Shown in pieces: positions 1 to 9,818 of a stretch of 18,957 nucleotides of DNA (position 1 is the first letter of the stretch; each line of letters begins with the position of its first letter). The notes beneath the pieces are model-generated. The model was not told where the DNA came from. It searched no databases and worked only from the letters and a program-made list of their open reading frames with translations. The stretch is taken from positions 1 to 18,957 of the forward strand of contig JBBHKE010003562.1 of NCBI GenBank assembly GCA_037447655.1, in the 5' to 3' direction. A program made the translations under genes and the position numbers. Source of the stretch: Zygnema cylindricum. Its lineage: Eukaryota > Streptophyta > Zygnematophyceae > Zygnematales > Zygnemataceae.

Positions 1-375
1 GAGGAGAAGGGGGAATGGAAGAAGGGGGAAATGGAAGGTAAAAAGGGAAGGGAAATAGGGGGGAAAGGAAAAAAAGGGGAGGGGAAGAAGAAAGTGGGTA
101 GGGAAGGGATGTGAAAATGAGGGAAGGGAAGGAAGAAGGTGGGAAGGGGAAGAAGCGAAAAATTGGGAAGGGAAGAAGAGGGGAAGGGAAAGGGAAGGAG
201 GGGAAATGGGAAAATAGGGGTGTTTTTGGATTCTGGAGATGTGGGGTATTTTGGCAGATTTGGGAGGGGGGAGGGAAGGGGAGAGAGAGGGAAAAAGGGT
301 AAGGTGGGAGGAGGGGAGAGGGAGGGAAGAGGTGGGGCCGATGGAGGGAGGGGAAAGGGTTGTGGGGAAAAGGGA
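1..375. repeat. GA-rich purine low-complexity tract
   Basis: The plus strand is almost entirely G and A, built from variants of GGGAAGGG and GGGAGAGG. A short break of mixed sequence (TGTTTTTGGATTCTGGAG) lies at about 220-240. Open frames here translate to Gly/Lys/Glu/Arg monotony and are not genes. The tract could be upstream intron or 5' flank of the U-box gene that follows. No exon could be identified in it. Confidence 0.85.
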
Positions 376-465
376 TAAAATAAAGGATGTGGAAGCTGAT
401 TTTTGGAAGATTCCTTTTTTTTTGTTTTTTTAATAAGCTTGTTAAAGTCACAGAATTTATCCGTA

Positions 466-625
466 CGTCTCCCTCTCCCTCTCCCTCTCCCGTTTTGTCT
501 CCCTCTCCCTCTCCCTCTCCTTTCTCTCCCTCTCCCATAATTCTCTCTCTCTCTCACTCACTCTCTCACTCTCTAACTCTCACTCTTTTTTTCTCTCTCT
601 CTCCTCCTCCTCTCTCTCTCTCCGT
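466..625. repeat. CT-rich tract with CTCCCT hexamer repeats
   Basis: The tract starts as tandem TCTCCC/CTCCCT hexamers (about 466-535), interrupted by CGTTTTG, then becomes a (CT)n/(CTC)n tract. It lies directly upstream of the first recognisable U-box gene exon at 650. It may supply the pyrimidine tract of that exon's splice acceptor, although a G-rich stretch (GGGGGGGTGGGGAGACAG) sits between them. Confidence 0.85.
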
Positions 626-649
626 CTTGCTGGGGGGGTGGGGAGACAG

Positions 650-1464
650 GTAGTGAGAGGGGTGGCGGTAGCGGGAGCCTTCCAGGAAGCTGCCATGGAC
701 CTTCTGAGAGCCGTATGTGGCGTGACGTTACAAGGGCATAAGAGGGAGGAGAGAGACACTCTCAGCTCTATGGTGAGATGGCAAAACGATCTTTCTCTCT
801 TTCTATTTTTCCCAATCCCTCTCTCACAATGTCTGTATCTGTATTTTTGTCTTTTTCTCTGTTTCTCTAGATCTCTCTCTCTCTCTCTCTCCCTGTGTGC
901 CTGTCTGTCTTTGTCTGTCGTTTTTCTCTCTCTGTTTCTCTGTCTCACTTTTTCTTTCTCCCTACCTCTGTGTCTCTTTCTCTGTTTCTTTATCTTTCTT
1001 TTTCTGTTTTTTCGCTGTCGCTGTTTTTCTCTCTGTCTCTTTCTCCTCCTCTCTCTGTCTCTTTTTTCACCCATCCTTTCTCTCTCTCTTCTGGGGATCG
1101 TCTGTTCCATTTTGTCTTTTTCTCCTTATCTTTGACATATTCGTAAACCTTCTTTCTTGGCCTTTCTCTCCTTTCTCTCTTTCTCTCCTCTCTCCTTCTT
1201 TCTCTCCTTCTTTGTCTCCTTCTTTGTCTCTTCTTTCTCTGCGTATGTGTGTGTTTGTATTCCTCTCTTTGTTCCTTTGTTTCTGCTCCTCAACTTTCTC
1301 TTGTATTTCCTTCTCTCCAGTTTCTTCTCCCTTCCTGTCCCTCCGTTCACTTCCTCCCTTTTCTTCGTCTCTCCATTCTCTCTGCCGTCCTCACTTTTCT
1401 CACTGACCTTTTCCTGCGTTGTCACGTTGTTGCACATTATTCATCTCACCCCCCTGTTCGCCTG

Positions 1465-1529
<65 letters not shown>

Positions 1530-4500
1530 CAACTTATCTCTTTTCCTTTCCCCTTTACTTCTTCTGGGCTTTGTCATCCAATTTCTTTCACTGTCCCCAT
1601 CGCCCTTTCTTCCCTCCCCCTAACCTTCTCTCTAGATGTCTTTCCCCTCCCCGTCTCCCTTTCCACGTCCCTGTCCCTGTCCCTGTTCCCCTCCCCCTTT
1701 CCTCCACGCCACCTACTTGCTCCCTGCTCCCTCTCTCTAACCCCTCTGCAACCTGTCTCCCCCCTCTGCTCCCTCTCTCTCTCTTCTCCCTCTGCCCTCC
1801 TCTCTCCTCCCCTCTGCTCCCTCTCTCTCTTCCCCTCTGCTCCCCCTCTCTCCTCCCTCTGCAGGTCGCCCGTCTTAGCGCCGACTTTCGATTGGTCCGT
1901 TTTTCCCCCGACAGTTCCTCCCGTCACATTGCTACGGAACTGGAACTGTTAGCGATGCAACATAGAACGGGGGTCGAATGTGATTTGAACGCCGTCTCCC
2001 GATTGGTCCGTAAAATTGGTATTCAATCGAAAGAGGACATGAAATTGGAGCAAATTGCTCTCGAGAGGGCTCGACACAAGGCTCGAATCGAGAATAATCA
2101 ATTGGAAGAAGGTTATTTGTCACAAATTATATCATTTTTGAAAATGGTGGAAAATAGGCTGGAGTTCGAGAATTTTGATTTGAAATCAAAACCAGACTCG
2201 GAGGTGGTTCGGGGAAATTCGAAAAAAAAGGTTCCGTCAGAATATTGTTGTCCGCTATCTTTGCAAATTATGATCGATCCGGTAATCGTTGCGTCGGGAA
2301 AAACTTTTGAACGAGCATTTATCGAAAAATGGATCGAACAAGGGAACCAATCGTGTCCGATAACAAAGCAACATTTTTCTCATACTTCACTTATACCCAA
2401 TTATGCCCTTAAATCTTCAATTTCATCGTGGTGTAAAAGCAATGGATATGTTCTCCCGAAATCTACAAAACTTCCTGCAAACGCCTTTATAAAAGCGCCA
2501 GGTGTCGTTCAGATCCGTTCCGTTTCACGGTCTCGGGCTACCACAGAAAGAGGAACAAGTTTAGAAATTAAAGGGGGAGATTTTTTGAAAAATGGGAGTA
2601 TTCGACCAAAACTCATACAAGGTTCGAGAAGGACGAGAGGAAGATCAGTGAGTTTTGATCCTAAATTGGATGAAACAAAAGAAAAAAGGAAGGAAGGAGA
2701 CGAGAGGGAGAGTCCCAAGTTTGGTTTTGAGGCAGACGTGGATGTGTGCAGGAGGGAGGAGAAAGAGGGGACAGAGGAGAAGGGGCAGGAGAGAAGCTAT
2801 TCCAAAAATACGGAAGGAAACGGAGAAGGGGAGGGAGAACCTTGTTTGAGTCCTGCGTTTTTATCTCAACATTATATGTTTAGCGAAAAAGACTCGTTGA
2901 ATCTGAAACAGCAGGAGACAAGAAAAGCAAGCGAAGGAGGAGGGAGAGAAACAAAAGAAGAATTTAGTTTTCAAACAAGCAGTTCTTGTTCAGATGGAAG
3001 CATTACAAGTTCTCGAGAACACGATTTCAATTCTTTCAATTTTGGAAATTTTTTTTCTGCTGATTCTCCGACAACCTCAAGCGAAGCAAATTCCACCTCT
3101 GAGACAGTTTTTGATTTAACTCCTGCTTCTGAAAATTCGGGAAATTTGGGAAATTCGGAAAATTCGGAAAATTCAGAAAATTTGGAAAATTTGGAAACTG
3201 GAGATCAACAGCGAGTTTGTTCATCCCGTTTAAATCTAACTCCTCCTTCCCATTTTTTACACGAAAGGCGTCGTCCTCCTTTGTCTCTCTCCTCCCCTTC
3301 GCGAAGTTTACCATCGCAAGATAGCCAATCCAGTGCTGGCTCTATGTCACCAGATCTCCGTTCCGTTTCTGTTCCACTTCCGGTCTCTATATCTCGACGT
3401 CAACTGCTCGTTTTACCTCATAAAAATGGATTTTGTGGAGTTGATAATTTGTCTGGGTGTCAAAGTCCTACCTCTACTTCGGCATCTTCTCCGAGAAGTC
3501 CCGGCATTCGATTTATGGGAAGCCCAATGCCCAGTTTGCATAAAGGTGTAGATAGCGAAAGAATAGGTTCTCCAAAAGGTCCTCTGGAAAAAAACTCCGA
3601 CTTTTTGTCGTCGTCCTCCTCGTCATTAGAGGATGAAGGTACACTAATCGATCAGAAAAAAGAATTGGAAAACGGGATTTCTACGTCAAAGTCCTCCTTT
3701 ATGTCACATTCTTCATCTTCTGATTCGATTACTACTGATGAAAACTCCCTTGTGAATATGGATGAAGTGAAAGCAGTTATGGATAATTTGGTTTCCGGTA
3801 CGAAGGAGGAGAAAAAGGAAGCGGCTAGGAACATTAGGGAAATGACTAAAACATCAGAGGAAATGAGAAAATGTTTTAAGGAAGAAGGAGCGATAAAATT
3901 TTTGATTGAAATGTTGACCCCGTCTGTCGGTTCTGGTTTTACGGATGTTGCGGTTTTTGCGCTGTTAAATCTTTCAATTAGAGATGAAAACAAAAAGGAA
4001 ATTGTTGAGAGAGACGGAATTGCGGTTTTAGTTCGATTATTAAAAATTGGAAGAGAAAAATGTAGAGAAGGAGCTGTTGCGACTCTCTTTAGTTTATCTT
4101 ATTTAGACGGGAACAAAGTCGCGATTGGACATAATTCTGACGCGATTCCTCACATTATTGACGTTCTTGAAACGGGAAATCGAAGAGCAAAACAAGATTC
4201 GGTTACTCTCCTGTACAATCTCTCTCTCATGAAATGCAACAAACTGCGAATAGTACAAACCGGAGCTCTCAAACCTTTAGTCTATATTGCTCGAAAAGGA
4301 CGAGAAGTTTTTGGAGATAGAATGGTTGAAAAAGCGGTTGCGGTTATGTCGAATCTCGTCTCGATCCCGGAAGGGCGACACTCTTTGGCTGCGAACAAAG
4401 TAATTCCCGTTCTTTGTAATATGTTGGAGGGAGAGGGAGCGGAAGGAAGAGAGGGAGAGAAAAGAGTGAGTGAGAAAGTAAAAGAGGACGCGGTAGCGAT

Positions 4501-5125
4501 TTTGTTAAGGATGGTCGCGTCTTCCTCCGTGTATCGATTATCTGTTTGGAACGAACAAGTTATCGCTTCACTTATCCTTTTGGCTCATACAGGAACTTCG
4601 AGGGCGAAGGCGAAGGTGAGAGAGAGGGATATAGAAGAAAACAGAGGTGTTCAAGGGAGAGAAGGGAAAGTTGAAATGGAGGAGGGGAGAGGGGGAAAGT
4701 AAAGGTCGGGGTATGATGGTGTGTTTTTTTGGGAAGGAAAGGCGCAATGGGATAAGGAGAGTGATTGGGGAGAGGATGGGCGAGAATTGGAGAAGGTGGG
4801 AAAGGGCGGGAGAGACTGAGGAAGAGAGATGGAGAGGGAGGGAGGGAGGTTGTGAGAGAGTGGGAAAGAGTGGCAGAGAGTGGGAGAGTCTGAAAAGATG
4901 GTAAAGAGTGGGAGAGTGTGGGGATAATGGGAGAGTGTGATCGGTTTATTACGCCGCGAGTACTGAACTAATTTCTGCTTTTTTTTTGTGTGTGTGTGGG
5001 CTCTTTGGGATTTTTAGGCGAAAGGTCTATTGTCGGAGTTCGAATGCTTTGGTTACGATGGAAAAATAGAAAAGGAAATGAAAGACGACATAAAAAAGGG
5101 AGAGACAGCTGTCGTTAGCGGATGA
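650..5125 (+). CDS. U-box/ARM-repeat E3 ubiquitin ligase, PUB2/PUB4-like (5'-partial; exons 650-772, 1865-4615, 5018-5125)
   Basis: This is a plant U-box (PUB) E3 ligase, which transfers ubiquitin from an E2 to substrates bound by its ARM repeats. Three exons join in frame with GT-AG introns (both phase 0), giving 993 visible residues. Residues 1-163 resemble the C-terminal part of the U-box N-terminal domain. The U-box is at about 164-240 (CPLSLQIMIDPVIVASGKTF, then FIEKWIEQG, then SCPITKQ). A Ser/Glu/Lys-rich linker fills 241-675. ARM repeats start at about 676, with ALLNLS, ATLFSLS, LLYNLS and AVMSNLVSIPEGRHSL as repeat cores. The last exon completes the family ending (RAKAKAKGLLSEFE). Relatives are about 800-830 aa; the excess here is mostly linker. 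ATG at 695 has a good context (GCCATGG) and could be the start, but about 130 residues of the N-terminal domain would then be missing, so I treat the 5' end as incomplete. Family: seen. Closeness to PUB2/PUB4: recalled. Substrate: unknown. Confidence 0.9.
773..1864 (+). other. Polypyrimidine intron of the U-box gene
   Basis: The donor is TCTATG|GTGAGATGG (GT at 773) and the acceptor is CTCCCTCTGCAG|GTCGCC (AG at 1863-1864). Removal joins exon codons in phase 0. Nearly all of the 1.09 kb is C and T on the sense strand, as CTCT, TTTCTC, CCCCTC and CCTGTC blocks. The open frame running through it into the next exon encodes Ser/Leu/Phe/Pro monotony and ends at a normal splice acceptor, so it is intron. 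It includes the pure (CT)n run at 1471-1526. Confidence 0.85.
1471..1526. repeat. (CT)28 microsatellite
   Basis: An uninterrupted CT dinucleotide run of 56 bases inside the first visible intron of the U-box gene. It is likely length-polymorphic and a possible collapse point in assembly. Confidence 0.97.
2655..2850 (+). repeat. GA-rich low-complexity coding segment in the U-box linker
   Basis: In frame, this encodes a Lys/Glu/Arg/Gly-rich stretch of the linker (ETKEKRKEGDERES, then REEKEGTEEKGQE, then NGEGEGEP). The base composition matches the purine tracts of the surrounding non-coding DNA. The linker seems to have grown partly by GA-type slippage while keeping the frame. It is predicted to be disordered and not part of either folded domain. 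Confidence 0.75.
3131..3199 (+). repeat. In-frame 9-bp tandem repeat (Glu-Asn-Ser/Leu units) in the U-box linker
   Basis: About seven to eight imperfect copies of a 9-bp unit like GAAAATTCG encode ENS/ENL/GNL/GNS triplets (ENSGNLGNSENSENSENLEN). The period is a multiple of three, so copy-number change would not break the frame. It lies in the disordered linker between U-box and ARM repeats. Confidence 0.9.
4616..5017 (+). other. Last intron of the U-box gene
   Basis: The donor is GCGAAG|GTGAGAGAG (GT at 4616). The acceptor is GGGATTTTTAG|GCGAAAGG (AG at 5016-5017). A plausible branch site, CTAAT (4968-4972), lies about 45 bases before the acceptor and is followed by a T run. Splicing restores the conserved family C-terminus (KAKGLLSEFE), whereas read-through gives a low-complexity tail and a stop at 4700-4702. 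The first 300 bases are GA-rich on the sense strand, the opposite bias to the first intron. Confidence 0.85.
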
Positions 5126-5214
5126 AGTAAATTGAAGGGGAGATTTTACTGACTGACAGGGTTTTGCGAATAACTTTGTTTCTGTTGAGAAAAGACGGAG
5201 AAAGGAGTTCGATA

Positions 5215-5220
5215 AATAAA
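5215..5220 (+). terminator. Possible polyadenylation signal (AATAAA) of the U-box gene
   Basis: AATAAA lies 90 bases after the stop codon, within GATAAATAAATGGG, and is followed by a T-rich stretch. The motif is common in AT-rich DNA, so the assignment rests on position only. Confidence 0.4.
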
Positions 5221-7070
5221 TGGGTCAGATTCCTTTTAGATTAAAAAAGTTTATTCCCCTTACTCTATTTTTGTTTCTTTCTTTCTTTCTACTGAAAGAG
5301 GAGGCAATATTTTAGAACCGAGGTTTTGTGGATAATCTGCTATAGTAGGTAGGAGTTAGTAAAAAAAAAAAAAAAGTTTTTTTAAAGAAGGGTAGGAATA
5401 ACTCGAATAAGTCGTAAATGTTGAATATGGTAAATATGTGGAATATGACGAATTCTCATGTAGGTGGGACAGGTTTTGGTAGAGATAGAAGAGGGTTTAT
5501 ATTGTTTATTTTCATTTCTTCAATGAAACATACAGAAACTCTTTTGGAATTATCAGTGTCGTGGTTTGAAAACTAATTTTCTTCTTCAAGTTTTTTTGAA
5601 TGCATCATATTGCCTTGAGGAACTTTCACTGTCGGAGATTGATTATAAAATTCAAAAAATATATAATTGGAAGAAGCGAAATCATCGTCAAATGAACAAA
5701 CTAAAACTTACTACGACGTTTAAAAAAAAAAATAAAAAATGATGGCAAACCATTTGAGTATGAGGCAACAAAACATGAAAGGAAAAAACAATGTCGAAAA
5801 ACCAAATGGGAGGCAAGGAACATTAATGGAAAAATATTGCAAAAGAATCTGAACCACTAAGCCAATAAAAGACATTGAAAGGAACAACAAAAAGAAAAAC
5901 AAAGCAGTGTATCCAAAACAAAAAATACTCAAGTGAACCTCATCATAACTAAAAAACTACTAAAACCTACCTTTTCTTGCTCGTCTAAGAATGTTGAAGA
6001 AGATCCGAACACATCAACTATCAATAACAGAAATAGCACATAAAAAAAGGACAAAAAATTGCTCCCTCCGTAAGGCAACAAAGAAGAACGCCTATGATAA
6101 ATAAAATAAGAACTCAAAAAAATTGCATCCAAAAAACTGACGCTCCATCATGGATTTTTTTCCCACTACACCGTGAATCGTTATTAGCCTTATGTACTCT
6201 ATATCGGCACCCCACAACTTTGACATTGATACCTTAAATAGAATAAATTACACTATTTAAGGACGTGGACCATAATCTGCAACATCTCCTGGCGCTAAAT
6301 TAAAATGAATGATGCTAATTTTTTCTTTACACTAATAATTTCTATACGCTAATAACGATTCAAGGTGTACTTTTACATCAATTTGCAATGTACTGATTTT
6401 AAAAAGTAGAAAAGACAGGGACAGACCAGGCTTGTCACTTATTAGTTTTACAGGGTCGTGCGAGCCAGTGCGCACCCAACTCACAAACACAAGAAATCTT
6501 AACACAGCGAAACCTAGCTTGTAGGAACCACTAAGTAGATAGCATCGAGAGAGGCATAAAATCAAATCAAATACAATAGACAATTTTGAGCAGTTTAGGA
6601 AATGTAGTTATAGTCAAGGGGCCACAAGGCGTAAGGCAAAGTGAGCCCCGATTGGATTACAATTGTTCCTATAAACTAATCCTAAATAAAATTGCAATCT
6701 CCTTCTATGTTTCACAAAAAGAGTCCTAATAAAGAATGTACAATGAAAGTTTTGATCAAATAAAGTAAATGCTTGCTTCAATGTGTATTATGAGAGTCTG
6801 AGAGTGATCTACATGAGATTTCCATGAGATAAATGTTCAAGTGCCTTGATACACTTTATATCTTTCTATAAAAGATAAAAAGTCCTGCTGTGAAATGAAT
6901 GACTGAGTGGTGAAATCGGATGTCGCCGTTTTGTCGCCTTCCACCACAATGTGCTGCTCCTCGATTTGAATCGGTACAGTCCGCCGGTACAAATGAATCG
7001 CCAAAGATCGCACAAAATAACAAGACCTGACATAGAGCCGAGGGTTTCAGTTCCGTAATCATATCCGCAA
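5221..7070. other. AT-rich intergenic DNA, no gene seen
   Basis: Only short unconvincing frames occur, with no recognisable protein motif. Contents noted are a poly(A) run at about 5360-5375, a small perfect hairpin at 6232-6262, and a 12-mer GTGGACCATAAT (6265-6276) shared with the RecQ intron at about 18440. Confidence 0.7.
6232..6262. repeat. Perfect short inverted repeat (10-bp stem, 11-nt loop)
   Basis: CCTTAAATAG at 6232-6241 is matched by CTATTTAAGG at 6253-6262. It lies just upstream of the shared GTGGACCATAAT motif and could be part of a small dispersed element. A terminator role is unlikely in a plant nuclear genome. Confidence 0.7.
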
Positions 7071-7072
7071 AA

Positions 7073-7091
7073 GGGCCCACGTGAAACCCTA
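7073..7091. promoter_or_regulatory. Site II / G-box / telo-box cluster
   Basis: GGGCCC (7073-7078, containing the site II core GGCCCA), CACGTG (7078-7083) and AAACCCTA (7084-7091) are contiguous. In plants, site II plus telo-box pairs are known from promoters of ribosomal-protein and cell-growth genes, and CACGTG is the bZIP/bHLH G-box. No convincing gene follows on either strand nearby, so this may be an orphan or degraded promoter. Confidence 0.45.
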
Positions 7092-7749
7092 CCGTTCACC
7101 CCAACGGAATTACGTTAACTGAAACTAAACCTTAACTGATAACTGTTATCTATTACCAAACACCTGTTAAATCATCAAAGTTGCATTTCAAATTTTAAGT
7201 TTATTATCTGTTTACCTGTTACCATTTAACTTGTCTAAAACAAAACTATTTCCCGTTAACCACAACGGGAAAAAAGCTGAGAAAAACTCCCAAAACAAAA
7301 ATAAAAGAAAGAAAGTCTTCTTCAGATTCATTCAAAAAAATCTCTCCCTCGATCATACGAATATTCGTAGCCCTAATATCAGGTCAAAAAAAGATATAAA
7401 CCCGGTTTATACCCAAACTCACCCGAAATCACAAAACAGCCTTCCCAGGAAGCTTCCAAGAATTCTGTCCTCCCATTCCCGGAAAGAGAGAGCCCCACAC
7501 AAACGCCAAAGTAACCATTCCGTACAGCTTCTTAAGCTCTCCTTTTGGCAGAAAAAGACAAAAAAAGGAAGAATCTATAAAAAATTATGGTTTGTTTTTC
7601 ATTTCCTAGAAATAAGACGAAAAGCACTATCGATAAGAAAAAAAAAACAAAATAGTATAATGCTATGATATTATAAAAAATGCCGTAAAGCAAAAACAGA
7701 ATGAAAACAAGACAAAGAAATCCGAAAATAAAATTGAAAAAACCTCCAA
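7092..7749. other. Intergenic stretch rich in GTTA/TAAC, no gene seen
   Basis: Between 7105 and 7265 the motif GTTA or its complement recurs many times (GTTAACTG, TAACTGATAACTGTTA, CCTGTTA), as in clustered MYB-type sites or degenerate repeat DNA. A 14-bp perfect palindrome, TACGAATATTCGTA, lies at 7356-7369. The remainder is A-rich with a Lys-rich open frame that starts from TTG and has no recognisable domain. Confidence 0.6.
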
Positions 7750-7963
7750 TTTTCTTTATCTTTCAATTATTTAATCCTCTCTCCCCACCTCTCCCCTTCC
7801 CGTTCCCTCCCTCTCCCCTTCCCGTTCCCTCCCTCTCCCCTTCCCTCTCCCTCCCATTTTTTTTATCTTTCAATTATTTAATCCTCTCTCCCCACCTCTC
7901 CCCTTCCCGCTCCGTCTCTCTCCCCTTCCCGCTCCCTCCCTCTCCCCTTCCCTCTCCCTCCCT
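7750..7963. repeat. 107-bp tandem duplication in CT-rich DNA
   Basis: A block starting TTTATCTTTCAATTATTTAA and continuing into CT/CCTTCCCG repeats occurs twice. The copies (7750-7856 and 7857-7963) are offset by exactly 107 bases. The first ~50 bases are essentially identical and the CT part differs at a few positions. The unique AT-rich head makes this a true duplication and not only microsatellite drift. Confidence 0.9.
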
Positions 7964-8038
7964 CTCCCTTCCCCATTGTCACCTAGTGTATCCGCCAGGT
8001 AGATATCGGTCCTCTCTGTTATTTTCTCCTGACCCCAG

Positions 8039-8083
8039 CCCACAAGCATCTCCCACAAGCATCTGCCACGTGGCAAATTTGCC
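8039..8083. promoter_or_regulatory. Tandem 13-mers followed by overlapping palindromes (G-box and GGCAAATTTGCC)
   Basis: CCCACAAGCATCT occurs twice in tandem (8039-8051 and 8052-8064). It is followed by the perfect palindrome GCCACGTGGC (8065-8074), a strong G-box/ABRE-type site. This overlaps the perfect palindrome GGCAAATTTGCC (8072-8083). The arrangement looks regulatory, but no gene is recognisable downstream. Confidence 0.5.
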
Positions 8084-8488
8084 TTATGTGAGAGGCAAAT
8101 TAACACTCAGCTTGCATCATTTTATCTTGTACAGACTTACATCAACATGTGACTCCTGCCATGGAAATTAAATGAAACGAGAAAACATTAAAAGTTTCTC
8201 AAACAAAAATTCGTTTTTGACTGATCTGCCCCAATTTGGAAATTATTGATCCCAGAAAAGATTTAAGACATGTAAAGCAGGCGTAAAAAAATACCACATA
8301 TTTTTGTGCACTTCAAATATTTTTGTGCTTCCCTTACTTCAATTTGTTGTTGTTTCCATTGGTCACTCGCCTCATTGTAAATGGAAAGAATTATGACTCG
8401 GGTGATGCGATGTATTGTTTCTATATGAACAAATAAATCGATATTGTTCAACTGATCATGTGCAAAAACGTTGGAGACATCTCAACCA
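8084..8488. other. Intergenic, nothing recognised
   Basis: Mixed-composition DNA without an open frame resembling a known protein and without clear repeats. Confidence 0.6.
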
Positions 8489-8602
8489 CGCACTCTCTCC
8501 CTCTCCCCCTCTCCCCCTCCCTCCCCTTTCTCTCCTCTCTCTCTCCTCTTTCTCTCTCTCCCCCCTTCTTTCTCCCCCTCTCTTTCCTCCTCTCCCCCTC
8601 TA
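8489..8602. repeat. CT-rich low-complexity tract
   Basis: The tract consists of CTCTCCCT, CTCCCC and CTTTCT blocks with almost no purines. Its edges against mixed-sequence DNA are abrupt. Confidence 0.9.
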
Positions 8603-8739
8603 GTCAAATACGAGTTTTGGGGTAATCACATGTAGTGTTTCTCCCCATTTTTTCGAGGATTAAAAATATGGTTAAAACCGCTTTAATACCATTCATTCTA
8701 ATATTCCACACTATATAAGAACTGAGCCCATTACAATAT

Positions 8740-8812
8740 GTCTCTCTCTCTCTCTCTCTCCTCCCTCCCTCTCTCCCACTCTCTCTCTCTCTCTCCTCCC
8801 TCACCTCTCTCC
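8740..8812. repeat. (CT)n microsatellite, interrupted
   Basis: Two CT dinucleotide runs are separated by CTCCCTCCCTCTCTCCCA. The tract follows a short AT-rich segment containing CACTATATAAGAAC. Confidence 0.9.
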
Positions 8813-9620
8813 TAAAAACATGAGTTCAAGTGGAAAATAAACCATCCTTTGATTTTGTACCAACTTTAGGGATTACCAATGCCAAGTCAATTGTAAATTT
8901 GCAAAACAAATACTTAGAGCTAATAATGGCATGTGATTATAGGGTTATTTCAAGAAATTTTGTTCATTTTATTCAGATTTTTAAATACAAACCTTCCCAT
9001 ATTCATGAGGCTGGTGGAGATCATTGCCTCTTTTTGCAACATAGATTTTGAAATCTCCCGAAGATTTTGTCTTATCTCCGCAACATTAATCCGCGATAAG
9101 GCGTTCGGTTTCAGATATTTAAAAACTTCCAAAAAAAATTAAGTCTTCAAAAAAATAAAAAATAAAAAACGAGTTTCAAAAAAAAAAAAATGACTTCAAA
9201 AATAATTAAAAATGACATCCAAAATAAAAAGGCTTCAAAACAAAAAAACTTCCAAAAAAAAGAGTTAAAAAAAATATAATGCCTTAACAGTATTGACGAT
9301 CTCCTCCTACAAGACCATTCCCAATATCTAACACTCTCTCTCCCTTCTTTCAAGATAATTTTTCAACAAGATACCGAGTAGAATCCGAAACATCACCCAC
9401 CAACATTTTTTTTAATAGTTTTTTTTTTGTTTCATTTTGTTTTTTTCAATCAAAAGTTGGATATCGAAAATCAAAAAGCAGAAACATGAGACCACAAATG
9501 AAAAAATCCGGGAAAAAAATAAAAATGAAAAATCGATAATTGAAAAGTCGGTATTTTCAATCAAAAAATGGAAATGGAAAAAAGGATAACCAGAACAATA
9601 TAAAATCAGCGAGAATTACC

Positions 9621-9652
<32 letters not shown>

Positions 9653-9818
9653 AAAAAGAAAAAGAAAAAGAAAATATTGAAAAAAATTGCGAAAACTCAC
9701 CGATTCCTCCAGTACTCAAATATCCCCCTTTTACGGAATGTTGGCTGTCATCAAGATGGTTTGATTTTTCTTCCACCAGAACCTTTCTTCATAAACACCA
9801 AACCTCAAAAATAAAATG
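8813..9818. other. AT-rich intergenic DNA with A-rich runs, no gene seen
   Basis: From 9120 the sequence is dominated by AAAAA blocks broken by CTTC, GACTTC and GGAAA. A 29-base pure poly(A) run sits at 9621-9649. No frame shows a recognisable domain. The A-runs could be remnants of retroposon tails, but I could not identify an element body or target duplications. Confidence 0.6.

Noticed and set aside
1157-1864. Extension of the U-box reading frame upstream into ~236 Ser/Leu/Phe/Pro-rich codons
   Set aside because: The sequence is polypyrimidine intron, open only because CT repeats lack stop codons. It ends at a good TGCAG acceptor at 1863-1864, and an upstream exon with a strong donor joins there in frame.
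7231-7668. A 145-codon Lys/Ser-rich frame downstream of the site II/telo-box cluster
   Set aside because: It begins at TTG, follows the A-rich base composition, and shows no domain; insufficient for a gene call.
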